DNA of 64,000 nucleotides from Psychrobacter sp. I-STPA10 (GCF_021012795.1 NZ_VFYU01000001.1:124001-188000); one strand, 5' to 3'; shown: positions 8,894 to 18,285, counted from the stretch's first letter. Numbers and translations: made by a program. The notes: generated by a model not told the origin, from the letters alone.

Positions 8894-10423
8894 CTACAAT
8901 CCTTGCCGAATCCGTTGTGAAAATTGACTTTCTAAACTGGTACTTGATTGGTGATTGTTATCATGATTATTACTGTTATCTGAATCAGCCAAACTATTTA
9001 AGTTGTCCAAGCTAACTAAGCCATCTGTCTTTTGAGCACTAGTATTGTGAAAATTACTGACTTTGGGATTCACATGGGCTTTTTGATACCATGTTTTTAT
9101 GTCCCATTTGTGATTAAGCAAGCCAATATCATATAAATAGTTGGGTAAATAACCAGATGCCCATATTCGGTAATCCCACGGTAGATGTCTTTTTTTAATG
9201 TTGGATTTGGTATTAGTGGTGTTAGTAATATTGGTAGTGTGAGTAGAATGGGTGCTCAAGTTATTGTATTCGTCTACGATTAATTGGCGTGCCATATAGT
9301 AAATAAGGGTGGTACAGTTACTGGTTAAGGTGTTATACCATTTGGGGTGAGCATGTAATTTGTCTGCCATGTTTAGATATGCTTCAAATAATGCCTTGAT
9401 TTCTGCTCGCCTTAGGTTGCTTAGTGGGAATAAATACACCTGCTCCCCACGTATGTTAGTACGTGTATAAATGATGTCCAATTCTTCAGCAGCAATGAGT
9501 GTCAGTTCGTATTGCCGAAAAAATCCACCCAATGTCGAAAATGACTCGTGTTGCTCTTTACGAATTTCTAATGAGAAGGCCAATGGGGTGGTATCTTTAA
9601 ACCGAAAGCTCACGATGGTATGGGCAATTTTATCCCCCATCCAGTAGGTATTTGAGATGTCTACACCTGCTAGTGTGCGCAAATCTATTTGCCGAGTTTG
9701 CCAACGCGGTATGGCATACTCACAAGTTTGCCAGATAAAGTTACGCACATTGTATATAGTGATTAAATTGGGGTTATTAGCATCACGTTGATATTTGGGT
9801 AAATACTGTACTTCTTCCTTCCAAGCTCGGTGTTGTTGTGGAGTTAATGATAAATACCAACCCAGTCCTAGCAACCATATAACAGCATGACTTGTGGCAC
9901 AATACTTGGTGTATTTGGCATATTTTCGGTATTTTAATTGTTTAATATTGTGGTTAATAATATGGTCATTTGAGATGGTTGGACGATTATGTTTGCTGTG
10001 TTTTTGCTTCTTAAATTTGTGTTTGTGTAATGAGCTTGCCAGTTTTTTTAGCTGATGCACCAGTGTGCTACGCTTTTTGCCACATTTTATATAATGGTTT
10101 TTATTCAGTTTTTTACTACATTTTTGTCTAGATTTTTCAGTTTTGGTAAATGCTGTGGGTGTTTTGGGGGATAAAGTAGTAGCTGCTGCTAGGCGGTAAC
10201 TAGAGTAGTAAAAACAAAGATAAAGATTGATTAACACGGCTAATAAAGATGCTGAAACGATAAATAACAGCGTCCATGTGCTGAGTAGATGCTTTGGTAA
10301 TTGATACCATAATGCCAATAATAACCATAGGCTGGCTAGTAATAAGGCAGTGGCAATAAAGAAGCACAGTAGCCACTTACGTTTGGTGGCAACTCCTTGT
10401 GCAGATTGTCCTTGTTGAGTCAT
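8894..10423 (-). CDS. DUF4105 domain membrane protein
   Basis: A 509-residue protein with two hydrophobic segments near the N-terminus (about 14-37 and 46-72), a strongly basic Lys/His-rich stretch (about 95-165), another hydrophobic segment (about 178-192), then the DUF4105 region (about 210-440, with NYT-like blocks such as VSFRFKDTTPLAFSLEIRKE and TSNCTTLIYYMARQL). DUF4105 proteins are inner-membrane or periplasmic proteins resembling the N-terminal domain of Lnb-type lipoprotein enzymes; their function is mostly unproven. The basic stretch and an Asn/Thr/His-rich tail look like low-complexity expansions. It is divergent from corC. Confidence 0.8.
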   Translation of the reverse strand: MTQQGQSAQGVATKRKWLLCFFIATALLLASLWLLLALWYQLPKHLLSTWTLLFIVSASLLAVLINLYLCFYYSSYRLAAATTLSPKTPTAFTKTEKSRQKCSKKLNKNHYIKCGKKRSTLVHQLKKLASSLHKHKFKKQKHSKHNRPTISNDHIINHNIKQLKYRKYAKYTKYCATSHAVIWLLGLGWYLSLTPQQHRAWKEEVQYLPKYQRDANNPNLITIYNVRNFIWQTCEYAIPRWQTRQIDLRTLAGVDISNTYWMGDKIAHTIVSFRFKDTTPLAFSLEIRKEQHESFSTLGGFFRQYELTLIAAEELDIIYTRTNIRGEQVYLFPLSNLRRAEIKALFEAYLNMADKLHAHPKWYNTLTSNCTTLIYYMARQLIVDEYNNLSTHSTHTTNITNTTNTKSNIKKRHLPWDYRIWASGYLPNYLYDIGLLNHKWDIKTWYQKAHVNPKVSNFHNTSAQKTDGLVSLDNLNSLADSDNSNNHDNNHQSSTSLESQFSQRIRQGL

Positions 10424-10642
10424 GGCGACACTATTTAACTTATGCTGTGTGAGTCTGTTAAATTATAGGGTTTTTATTGCGATTTCGCCATATTTTTACC
10501 ATATTGTGTTGATGGCTTGTGGCATAAAAAACGAAACAAACACAGGAATCATATAATTAGTTAAAAATTAGCGTTGAATATCAGATAATCATGAGATAAA
10601 GTGAGTCTAAATTAGTCATATACGAGGTTAACTTACCCTACC

Positions 10643-11512
10643 ATGTCGGACGACAATCCAAGCTCGAGTAGTTGGTCGATGCGTGGCCTAAAACGCTGGC
10701 TACAAGCCGCCCCAGAAACCAGAGATGAACTGATACGATTGGTTCAAGACTCTCGGCAATTTTTAGAACCAGACACTGTTGATATGCTTGAAGGTGTTTT
10801 AGATTTACCCGCAACCCAAGTGCGTGAGATTATGACACCAAGACCACAGGTGGTCGGCATTCATGAAAGCGATAGTTTAGATAGTATTTTAGATGTTATT
10901 TTAGATACCACCCATTCTCGTTATCCTGTTTTTGACAGTCAAGACGATGATGCGGTAATTGGTATTTTACTGGCTAAAGATTTAATACCACTGTTGGTAC
11001 AGATGCTGCGTAATACGGATACAAATGGTTTTCGTATTAAAGACTTTGTGCGTCAGCCTCTATATATCAATGAAACAGCACGTTCAGACACCCTACTGCG
11101 CTCTTTACAACGCACCCAAGTTCACATGGCAGTGGTGATTGATGAGTTTGGTAATATGGTCGGTGTGGTGACCATGGAAGACTTGTTAGAGGAAATTGTT
11201 GGCGATATTGTTGATGAGCATGATGACTTTGATGAAGACAGTGATGTGAATAATATTGTTCCTCACCCTACTGATGCAAATGCATGGATTGTACAAGCAT
11301 CAACACTCATTGAAGATTGTAATGAAAAATTGCATACAAACTTTGATGATACTGATGTGGATAGCATGGGTGGTTTGGTGATGCAAGCATTGGGAGATGT
11401 GGGTGACTTGCATGGCGAAGAGGTTGAAATTGATAATTGGCGTATCAAGATATTGGACGTCGATGGTCGTTTTATCAAAGAGTTAGAGCTAATTGCGCCT
11501 TCTGTAGAATAG
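10643..11512 (+). CDS. corC: CorC/HlyC-type CBS-domain protein
   Basis: A 289-residue cytoplasmic protein with two CBS domains (about 70-125 and 135-190) and a C-terminal CorC_HlyC domain (about 205-285), without the membrane CNNM region. CorC is linked to magnesium/cobalt efflux and metal resistance. It sits just upstream of lnt, a frequent neighbour in gammaproteobacteria. The residues REIMTPRPQVVGI and VTMEDLLEEIVGDI are typical. The ATG at 10643 has only a weak, distant GAGG upstream. Confidence 0.93.
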   Translation: MSDDNPSSSSWSMRGLKRWLQAAPETRDELIRLVQDSRQFLEPDTVDMLEGVLDLPATQVREIMTPRPQVVGIHESDSLDSILDVILDTTHSRYPVFDSQDDDAVIGILLAKDLIPLLVQMLRNTDTNGFRIKDFVRQPLYINETARSDTLLRSLQRTQVHMAVVIDEFGNMVGVVTMEDLLEEIVGDIVDEHDDFDEDSDVNNIVPHPTDANAWIVQASTLIEDCNEKLHTNFDDTDVDSMGGLVMQALGDVGDLHGEEVEIDNWRIKILDVDGRFIKELELIAPSVE

Positions 11513-11542
11513 ATTTATCCTATAGTTAATTGAGTGTGATAA

Positions 11543-11574
11543 GACTGTCCTATTTCTAATGGGGCAGTTTTTTT
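11543..11574 (+). terminator. Rho-independent terminator after corC
   Basis: Stem ACTGTCC / GGGGCAGT with a short loop followed by TTTTTTT, 30 bases after the corC stop. lnt therefore probably has its own promoter. Confidence 0.75.
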
Positions 11575-11682
11575 ATGGACTGTTATTTCTATACGGTTAC
11601 TATTTATCATGATTACTCACAGTGACTCATTATTGCTTATGAGTTAGGTGTTCTAATTTCGTATTTATTAACCAACACTGGT

Positions 11683-13317
11683 ATGATACGCAAGTTTATA
11701 ATTTTTGGCTGGAATCTTATGCGTCTTACTACTCAACAACTGCATACTCGGCTATCTAAAGTACCACAATCTCCAGCATGGCAGCGGTGGTCAAGTTTGC
11801 CACTTAGCCTGCGACTAATGATTGCATGGCTTGCAGGGGCGATATTTATGTTGTCGCTTACCCCTTATGGCTATTGGATCATTGCTATCATATCGCCAGC
11901 GATACTATATGCTTTACTACTGCCAAAAATGACAGGGCGACGAGCGTTTATGATAGGCGAGGCTTATGGTATGGGCTTGTGGTGTGTGGGTGCATTTTGG
12001 CTCTATACCTCGATACATGATTATGGGGACACTCCTGCTTGGTTGTCTTTATTAGCCATCGCTGCCATGGGCTTGGGAATGGGATTATTTCATGCAGTAT
12101 TGGCATGGATTTTTAATCGCTTTATGGGTAAACAACCTTTTGCTTTTGCCGCTTTATGGGTACTACAAGAGTGGATGAAAACATGGTTATTTACTGGTTT
12201 TCCGTGGTTGTTTGTAGGCTATGCGTTTACTGAGCAATATTGGTTATCGTCTTTAGCCCCTGTATTTGGGGTATTTGCAATTTCATTTGTAGCAGTATTT
12301 GTGGCGGCCAGCTTGGTTGAGGTATTGCGACATAAATTTGGTTATCTAGTGATGAGTGTGCTACTTATTGTGATAAGTAGCATATTATGGTTAGTAAATC
12401 CACAATGGACAAAACCAAAAGGTACACCAGATCTGAAAGTATCTTTAATTCAGGGCAATATTCCTCAAGATTTAAAGTGGTTGACTGAGTATCAGGTTGA
12501 AACCCTAAAGATTTATGCCACATTGACTCGCAATGAGTGGGGACGAGACTTAGTGCTTTGGCCCGAGTCTTCTATCCCTATGTTTCAAACTCAGGCTTGG
12601 GGTTTTATTACTGAGATGGTAAAAATTGCCAAGGCAACGGATACGACTTGGGTTACAGGAGTGCCTTACAAAGATGAAGCGGCATTTAATCCTGCTACTG
12701 ATAAATATGCACCGTTTTATAATAGTGTGATTGCGCTTGGTGCTCAAGGTGATGGTTTGTATAAGAAGCAGCGGCTCGTGCCGTTTGGTGAGTATATACC
12801 TTTTGAAGGCGCATTGGATTTGTTCCCTGGTTTGGCGGGCAGCCAAGAGATACTCAGTTATAGTCGTGGTGGAGCAAATCAAGCACCGTTAAATGTTCGT
12901 GGTCATAAATTAGGGGCAGCCATTTGTTATGAAGTTGCTTATCCTGATACCACACGGCGTAATGCACAGGATAGTGATTTTTTATTAACCATATCCAATG
13001 ATGCATGGTTTGGCACATCGGCAGGCCCATTGCAGCATTTGCAAATGGTACAGATGCGGGCACTTGAGACGGGGCGTTGGTTTATCCGTGCAACCAATAC
13101 AGGTGTGACAGCGATTATTGATGATAAGGGGCATATTGTTGCGCGTGCGCCACAGTTTGAGCGTACCGTGTTGCGAGGTGATCTACAGGCACGTACTGGT
13201 CAGACGCCTTTTGTGCGTTATGGTAGTTATCCCATATTAGCGATAACGTTCATTTTATTACTGCTGAGTTATTTGGCTCGGCGTGCTGCATATTTAAGAA
13301 TGGGTAATAAGGACTAA
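11683..13317 (+). CDS. lnt: Apolipoprotein N-acyltransferase
   Basis: Lnt adds the third acyl chain to the N-terminal cysteine of lipoproteins at the periplasmic face of the inner membrane. It has 544 residues: an N-terminal bundle of membrane helices (about 45-235), a periplasmic nitrilase-like domain (about 255-505) and a last helix. The catalytic residues are visible: Glu295 in WPESSIP, Lys362 in KKQRLVPFGE and Cys415 in AICYE. The ATG at 11683 has no Shine-Dalgarno. An ATG at 11719, preceded by GGAAT, is an equally good or better start. Lgt elsewhere in the window performs the first step of the same pathway. Confidence 0.96.
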   Translation: MIRKFIIFGWNLMRLTTQQLHTRLSKVPQSPAWQRWSSLPLSLRLMIAWLAGAIFMLSLTPYGYWIIAIISPAILYALLLPKMTGRRAFMIGEAYGMGLWCVGAFWLYTSIHDYGDTPAWLSLLAIAAMGLGMGLFHAVLAWIFNRFMGKQPFAFAALWVLQEWMKTWLFTGFPWLFVGYAFTEQYWLSSLAPVFGVFAISFVAVFVAASLVEVLRHKFGYLVMSVLLIVISSILWLVNPQWTKPKGTPDLKVSLIQGNIPQDLKWLTEYQVETLKIYATLTRNEWGRDLVLWPESSIPMFQTQAWGFITEMVKIAKATDTTWVTGVPYKDEAAFNPATDKYAPFYNSVIALGAQGDGLYKKQRLVPFGEYIPFEGALDLFPGLAGSQEILSYSRGGANQAPLNVRGHKLGAAICYEVAYPDTTRRNAQDSDFLLTISNDAWFGTSAGPLQHLQMVQMRALETGRWFIRATNTGVTAIIDDKGHIVARAPQFERTVLRGDLQARTGQTPFVRYGSYPILAITFILLLLSYLARRAAYLRMGNKD

Positions 13318-13371
13318 GCATTAAAAATGCGATAAAGCTTCTATTTTAATACCTTAAAATTTTTAGGGATT

Positions 13372-13401
13372 TTTACAAAGATTTAAAAATTGGTATATAA
13401 T
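13372..13401 (+). promoter_or_regulatory. Sigma-70-like promoter for the small membrane protein at 13533
   Basis: TTTACA at 13372-13377, an 18-bp spacer, and TATAAT at 13396-13401, about 130 bases before the ATG. Confidence 0.5.
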
Positions 13402-13532
13402 AGAGCCAATATAAGATTGGTCAGTAACATTAATCATATGAATATAAACCATATTGATATATTAACTTGGCTGTACCAGTGAGTTTTTTATTTTATTTAA
13501 ACATATAAATTTTTGCTTAAGGTAGGTGTTGC

Positions 13533-13976
13533 ATGGCAGACGCATCGCAGAATAATCCCAAAAAAGAGCTGGTTTTTGCCCTTGTTGGTCTTCTTGCATT
13601 TTTGGGAATTGTGTTATTGATAGCCATTTCTGGATATTTGCGTCCAGCACAAGAGCATGTCACGGTAGAGACCGCTACAGAAGATGCCGTCACTGTAGAG
13701 GGTGAGCAAGTTGGTACAGTGGTGAGTGATCCTGAGCAAGCAGAGCTTAATGACTCAGTGGCAGAACAAAATGAAGTGGTTGCAGCAGCAGATGAAGAAG
13801 CAGCACAAGCGGGACAAGATCAGTCAGCAGCTGATGAGAGTAATGCTGCTACTGTGACTGCACAGGCAGGGACAGCAACGGCGACGGCAACGGTTGCAAG
13901 TTCAAGCTCTCCATCTCCAGAGGCGACCACCACAGATGATACGGATGCTACTGAGACGACAGACTCAGTGCAATAA
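13533..13976 (+). CDS. Small Ala/Glu-rich single-pass membrane protein, unknown function
   Basis: A 147-residue protein: a short charged N-terminus, one membrane helix (about 13-34), then a low-complexity tail rich in Ala, Glu, Val and Thr that is presumably periplasmic. AAGGTAGG precedes the ATG and a promoter is visible upstream. I do not recognise the family. The composition suggests a disordered linker or scaffold rather than an enzyme. Confidence 0.75.
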   Translation: MADASQNNPKKELVFALVGLLAFLGIVLLIAISGYLRPAQEHVTVETATEDAVTVEGEQVGTVVSDPEQAELNDSVAEQNEVVAAADEEAAQAGQDQSAADESNAATVTAQAGTATATATVASSSSPSPEATTTDDTDATETTDSVQ

Positions 13977-14096
13977 ATTCTGTCAAGTCATCGTTGTTTT
14001 TTTACTTTGTCAGCCAGTCTCTTTGAGATATAAGCCAGCATTTGTTTATGTTAGCTGGCAAAAATAAAAATGCTTGATGACTTGTTAAGATAAGTT

Positions 14097-14135
14097 AACC
14101 CGCTATTGTTTTTGCATTAGCGGGTTTTCTGTTTT
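14097..14135 (+). terminator. Rho-independent terminator after the small membrane protein
   Basis: Perfect 9-bp stem AACCCGCTA / TAGCGGGTT followed by TTCTGTTTT. Confidence 0.8.
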
Positions 14136-14143
14136 AATACTAA

Positions 14144-14223
14144 AAACCTGTATCCACAGCACAACCCAAAAGAATAGTTTTTTGCCTAAAATAGAGTTAC
14201 TACTGTGTTAAATTTGGAGTTAC
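14144..14223. repeat. Degenerate left half of repeat family 2
   Basis: The blocks ACCTGTATCCACA, ACAACCCA, TTTTTTGCCTAAAATAGA and TACTACTGTGTTAAATTT match the first half of the 169-bp element with substitutions and indels. It lies directly beside a full copy. Confidence 0.65.
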
Positions 14224-14234
14224 GACTGTAGATA

Positions 14235-14403
14235 TTAAGAATCTGTATTCACAACCCATAATGGTGGCTTTTTGCCTAAAATAGACGTACTACGGCATTA
14301 AATTTTGGGTTAAATAGAGTGACTATTCGCCCCAAAATTTGCCTTGTATTACGCAATTTTAGTTTAAAACCCCCTGATTTTGGATTATGAATACAAGTTC
14401 TAA
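14235..14403. repeat. 169-bp dispersed repeat, family 2, copy A (MITE-like)
   Basis: It matches 32039-32207 and 59082-59251 at most positions. The ends are inverted: TTAAGAATCTGTATTCA at the left and TGAATACAAGTTCTAA at the right. It has no open reading frame of note. The short flanking TTA/TAA is compatible with an A/T-rich target site. Confidence 0.88.
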
Positions 14404-14484
14404 GATGATTTATCATAGGGGGATAGCTGATTTAATCAGTGTTAAATTCCTCAATAAATAAACCAATAATTAATAAGTGAGTAG

Positions 14485-16320
14485 ATGATAATGGAAATAG
14501 TGAACAGTAATAAGAGTAATAAACAAAAGATACAAAACCGTCTGCAGTCTTTACGTGACTATATGTTCAAAAATAATATCGCGGCTGTGGTGATACCAAC
14601 GGCAGATCCACATTTGTCAGAATATCTTCCAGAATATTGGCAAGGGCGAGAGTGGTTAACGGGATTTACTGGCTCGGCAGGTACCGCAGTGGTGACACAA
14701 GATTTTGCTGGATTATGGGCAGATAGTCGCTATTGGGTACAAGCAGCAACACAACTGGCGCAAACGGGTATAGTGCTACAAAAATTGCAACGGGGTGTAC
14801 CTACACATATTGACTGGTTAGCAAGTCATCTGCAAGCGGGTGATGTGGTTGTGATTGATGGCAATGTGCTATCGGTTGCTGAGCAAGCCCGTTTATTAAC
14901 CTCTTTAGCAGCAAAAGATATTGTCCTAAAAACGGATATCGATCCATTGGCGAGTATTTGGCAATCTCGTCCACCACTTCCTTCTGCACAAGTATATGTG
15001 CATGATGCACAGTTTGTCTCGCAACCAGCAGCACAAAAGCTAGCCTTAGTACGACAAGAGATGCAGCAGTTAGCAGTGAGCCATCATCTATTGTCAAGTC
15101 TTGATGATATTGCATGGTTGACTAACTTACGTGGTAATGATGTCGATTATAATCCAGTGTTTTTGGCGCATTTACTGATTAGTATGGATACAGCGACGTT
15201 ATTTATTGACCTGAGTAAAATAACTCCTGAAGTTGAAGCCCTGCTTGAGCAAGCAGGCATTACTTTGGCAGATTATAGGCAGGTGCAGGATGAAGTGGGG
15301 AAATTAAGTCGTGATGATTGCTTGTTAATTGACCCTGACAAGGTTGCTGTGGCTGTGTTAGATCAACTATCTGTAGAGGTTGATATTGTTGAGCGTATTG
15401 CTCCAAGTAGTATGTTAAAGTCACGTAAAAGTGAGCAGGATATTTGCCATATCCGTGAAGCGATGCGTCAAGACGGTGCTGCTTTATGTGAGTTTTTCGC
15501 TCAATTTGAGCAAAGATTGGCAGCAGGGGAACGTCTTAGTGAGTTAGATGTGGATAGTATGCTTATAGAAGCACGCAGTCAGCAGCCTAATTATGTTTCA
15601 CCAAGCTTTCCAACCATCGCAGGTTTTAATGCCAATGGCGCATTGCCTCATTATCGTGCCACCGATGAAGCCTTTAGTTATTTTGATACAGATGGACTGC
15701 TACTGATTGATTCTGGTGGACAGTATCAAAATGGCACAACTGACATCACTCGAGTGGTGGGCATTGGTACAGTCAGTGCTGCACAAAAACGAGATTTTAC
15801 TTTGGTACTCAAGGCACACATCGCATTGGCAAGTGCACACTTTCCAGAGGGAATCGCTTCACCGTTGTTAGACCCCATTTGTCGTGCTCCTTTATGGCAA
15901 CATGGACTTGATTTTGGGCATGGGACAGGGCATGGAGTGGGATATTTCTTAAATGTTCATGAAGGGCCTCAAGGTATTTCGTATAGTGCCAGTCCAACAC
16001 CTGAACGTGCCATGCGAGAGGGTATGATTACCAGTAATGAACCAGGTTTGTACCGAGAGGGACAGTGGGGTATTCGTATAGAAAATCTGGTTGCCAACAT
16101 AAAAGTGACGGATTCAGATGAACAAGGATTTGGTGACTATTTACGTTTTGAGACGGTGACGTTATGTCCAATTGATACCCGTTTGATTGATAAAACGTTA
16201 TTAAGTGATGCTGAAATTAACTGGCTGAATGACTATCATCAGCAGGTATATATTAATCTTAGCCCAAAGTTACAGTCAGATGCCTTAACATGGCTCACTG
16301 AGCGTACACAGGCAATTTAA
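14485..16320 (+). CDS. Xaa-Pro aminopeptidase (M24 family, long three-domain type)
   Basis: Cytoplasmic metallopeptidase that removes N-terminal residues preceding proline. The 611-residue length fits the long eukaryote-like aminopeptidase P type with two creatinase-like N-terminal domains (about 15-150 and 170-320), a catalytic pita-bread domain (about 325-540) and a C-terminal extension. The di-metal ligands are visible: Asp in LIDSGG, Asp in TTDITR, His in GHGTGHGVG, Glu in SNEPGLY and Glu in RFETVTL. The first ATG is at 14485, and a second, two codons later (14491), is equally possible. Its neighbours give no operon context. Confidence 0.93.
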   Translation: MIMEIVNSNKSNKQKIQNRLQSLRDYMFKNNIAAVVIPTADPHLSEYLPEYWQGREWLTGFTGSAGTAVVTQDFAGLWADSRYWVQAATQLAQTGIVLQKLQRGVPTHIDWLASHLQAGDVVVIDGNVLSVAEQARLLTSLAAKDIVLKTDIDPLASIWQSRPPLPSAQVYVHDAQFVSQPAAQKLALVRQEMQQLAVSHHLLSSLDDIAWLTNLRGNDVDYNPVFLAHLLISMDTATLFIDLSKITPEVEALLEQAGITLADYRQVQDEVGKLSRDDCLLIDPDKVAVAVLDQLSVEVDIVERIAPSSMLKSRKSEQDICHIREAMRQDGAALCEFFAQFEQRLAAGERLSELDVDSMLIEARSQQPNYVSPSFPTIAGFNANGALPHYRATDEAFSYFDTDGLLLIDSGGQYQNGTTDITRVVGIGTVSAAQKRDFTLVLKAHIALASAHFPEGIASPLLDPICRAPLWQHGLDFGHGTGHGVGYFLNVHEGPQGISYSASPTPERAMREGMITSNEPGLYREGQWGIRIENLVANIKVTDSDEQGFGDYLRFETVTLCPIDTRLIDKTLLSDAEINWLNDYHQQVYINLSPKLQSDALTWLTERTQAI

Positions 16321-17211
16321 ATAGAAATGATACAGTTTCACTATATCCCTCCTCAGAAGGAAGAACTGGTTTTTAAGCAATTCCCTTAATTCAAGAGGAG
16401 GGTTTGGGAGGGGGTATATATGACTTTAGAAAATAAAATTGAGAGTGGAGTATATAAAGATATCTAATATCTTTAATTAAGATATATTATATAGAGATGT
16501 TACCATAAATCTTTAAAACAGTAATACCAATTACCGTATAGGTAATTGGTATTACTGTTTTTTTGTTATTGGCTTTCAAAAAATATTTATGGTAAAAAAT
16601 AAAAAAGAGTAATGAAAAATAAGAAATAAATCGTTAATTGTTAAAGCACAATTTTTTTATGGTATTTATTATTTTAATAATTAAAATACTTTTAGTGTGC
16701 AAGTGTAAACTGAAAAAATCAATATTCATTAGATAGTATTTGATTGTTTCTATATTAAATGGGTATTAAATTAACAGGGTTGTTTTAAGGTGAAAATATA
16801 GATATATAAGGGTTTAACAGGATTTTATACTGATAAAAAAAGTAGCTTATTCTCAAGATTGAGTGCTGAAATTTTTCTTAAATTTATGTAATGAAAAAGA
16901 AGATATAAAAAAATAAAAAAGATTTTAGAAAAAAATAAATTATCATAATTTGTCCAGTTTTTAGTATTATAGATATACCAACTAAACGAATAACACCAGC
17001 TAAATGATGAGTGCTAATGAATAATTTGTGTTTGGTTATTGCAGCCTCTATGACAAAAAAAACTTAGAAAATTTAGTAAATATATAAGTATTTCATAAGG
17101 TTATATAAAACTAATATCTTATTACTTTCATTTTTTTTATCTTATATTCGTCTCAGTTAGTTATTCTTGGTAAGTAAATAAAGAAGTATCTAAGATATAT
17201 AGGCAATTATT
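16321..17211. other. Long AT-rich gap with one strong hairpin
   Basis: An 891-base region without a credible gene. It holds a CCCTCCTC/GAGGAGGG inverted repeat (about 16349-16401), a perfect long terminator hairpin (16519-16564), then about 650 bases of very AT-rich DNA leading to the receptor gene at 17212. A small RNA ending at the hairpin is possible but not shown. Confidence 0.7.
16519..16564 (+). terminator. Very strong rho-independent terminator
   Basis: Perfect 17-bp stem CAGTAATACCAATTACC / GGTAATTGGTATTACTG with a 5-base loop, followed by TTTTTTT. It lies 200 bases after the aminopeptidase stop. Confidence 0.85.
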
Positions 17212-18285
17212 ATGAAAATTTCGTACAAAGTTCCACTAATAGCAACCACCATTATCCTACTGGCATTTACAGTATTTTCTTTTTGGCAATATGGCTCCAT
17301 TAAGGCACATCTATTAAGTCAAAGTAAGCAGAATATTGATGAAACAGCAAGGCTTTTAGAAGACAGTGTCAGTGCATGGCTCAATGAACGTGTTGATGTG
17401 ATGCAAGGTTTGACAGAAATCTTGGCTCAAGATCCTGAGGTTAGTAAAGACGACGTTTATCGTATTTTAAATTCTGATAATTTTAATGATTTGGTTACAT
17501 TTTACTATGGTGCATTAGATACAGATGGTCAGGCTATTTCACCAAAGTGGCAGCCAGATGGTGAGTGGGATGCACGTACAAGACCTTGGTATGAGGTTGC
17601 CAAAGCGCACAATACAGCAATGATGACAGAGCCTTATCCTGACTCTCAAGATGGTCGTTTATTGATTACGGTGGTATCACAAATATATCAAAATAATCAA
17701 AGTGTGGGGGCGATGGCTGGCGATATTGAACTGGCGGAAGTAGCCGAAGCGGTGAATGCGGTGAACTTCAATGGGACAGGTTATGCGTTTTTGGTCAATG
17801 AAGACGGCTTTATTGTAAGTGCCCCTGATCAAACTTTGTATAATCAGCCAATGAGTCAATTATATGAAGGCAGTGTGCCTTCTTTAATGACAGGTTTTCA
17901 AGAGGCAATGGTAGATGGTAAAAAAGTAATCACTGCATTTTATCCATTAGATGATTTTTCTGCTATTGAAAAAGATTGGTATATTGGGGTAGTAGTCGAT
18001 GAAGCCTCTATTTTAGCACCTGCTAATCAATTAGGTATCAATGCGATTATTACGGCAATTGTGGCTGCAATATTAAGCTCAATTATCTTCTATTTGTTTA
18101 TGTTAAGCGCTTTAATCAAGCCTGTGCATGCTTTAACTACACAGTCTAATGAGATTAGTCGTGGTAATTTTACTGAAGATGTGGCAGGTATTGAGCGTCA
18201 TGATGAAATTGGTGAATTGGCGCAAAGTATTCAGCGTCTGCAGCGTAGTTTAAAAATGGCAATGGAGCGGCTATCAAAAAAATAA
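17212..18285 (+). CDS. dCache-HAMP receptor lacking an output domain
   Basis: A 357-residue membrane receptor: transmembrane helix about 8-28, periplasmic double-Cache sensor about 35-275, second helix about 283-305, then a HAMP domain (about 303-355) at the very C-terminus. There is no methyl-accepting signalling domain, kinase or cyclase. The sensor has the RxRPWY block (Arg122, Arg124, Trp126, Tyr127) and an Asp171 in AGDIE, reminiscent of amino-acid-binding dCache domains. The gene is followed after 43 bases by a small cytoplasmic protein on the same strand, probably its partner. The stop is clean, with no chemoreceptor remnant after it, so this is not an obvious truncation. The exact role is unknown. 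Confidence 0.88.
   Translation: MKISYKVPLIATTIILLAFTVFSFWQYGSIKAHLLSQSKQNIDETARLLEDSVSAWLNERVDVMQGLTEILAQDPEVSKDDVYRILNSDNFNDLVTFYYGALDTDGQAISPKWQPDGEWDARTRPWYEVAKAHNTAMMTEPYPDSQDGRLLITVVSQIYQNNQSVGAMAGDIELAEVAEAVNAVNFNGTGYAFLVNEDGFIVSAPDQTLYNQPMSQLYEGSVPSLMTGFQEAMVDGKKVITAFYPLDDFSAIEKDWYIGVVVDEASILAPANQLGINAIITAIVAAILSSIIFYLFMLSALIKPVHALTTQSNEISRGNFTEDVAGIERHDEIGELAQSIQRLQRSLKMAMERLSKK

Larger units (their letters stand above)
13977..14484. other. Intergenic region with terminator and two repeat copies
   Basis: This 508-base gap contains a hairpin GCCAGC/GCTGGC (14034-14059), a strong terminator (14097-14135), a relic of repeat family 2 (about 14144-14223) and a complete family 2 copy (14235-14403). 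I see no gene in it. Confidence 0.8.

Noticed and set aside
14034..14059. GCCAGC/GCTGGC hairpin as a terminator for the gene ending at 13976
   Set aside because: It is followed by A-rich, not T-rich, DNA on the plus strand; the hairpin at 14097-14135 is a better terminator.
17212..18285. Receptor as a pseudogene of a chemoreceptor
   Set aside because: A clean stop after HAMP, a following gene 43 bases away, and no methyl-accepting domain remnant in any frame downstream argue for a genuine short receptor.
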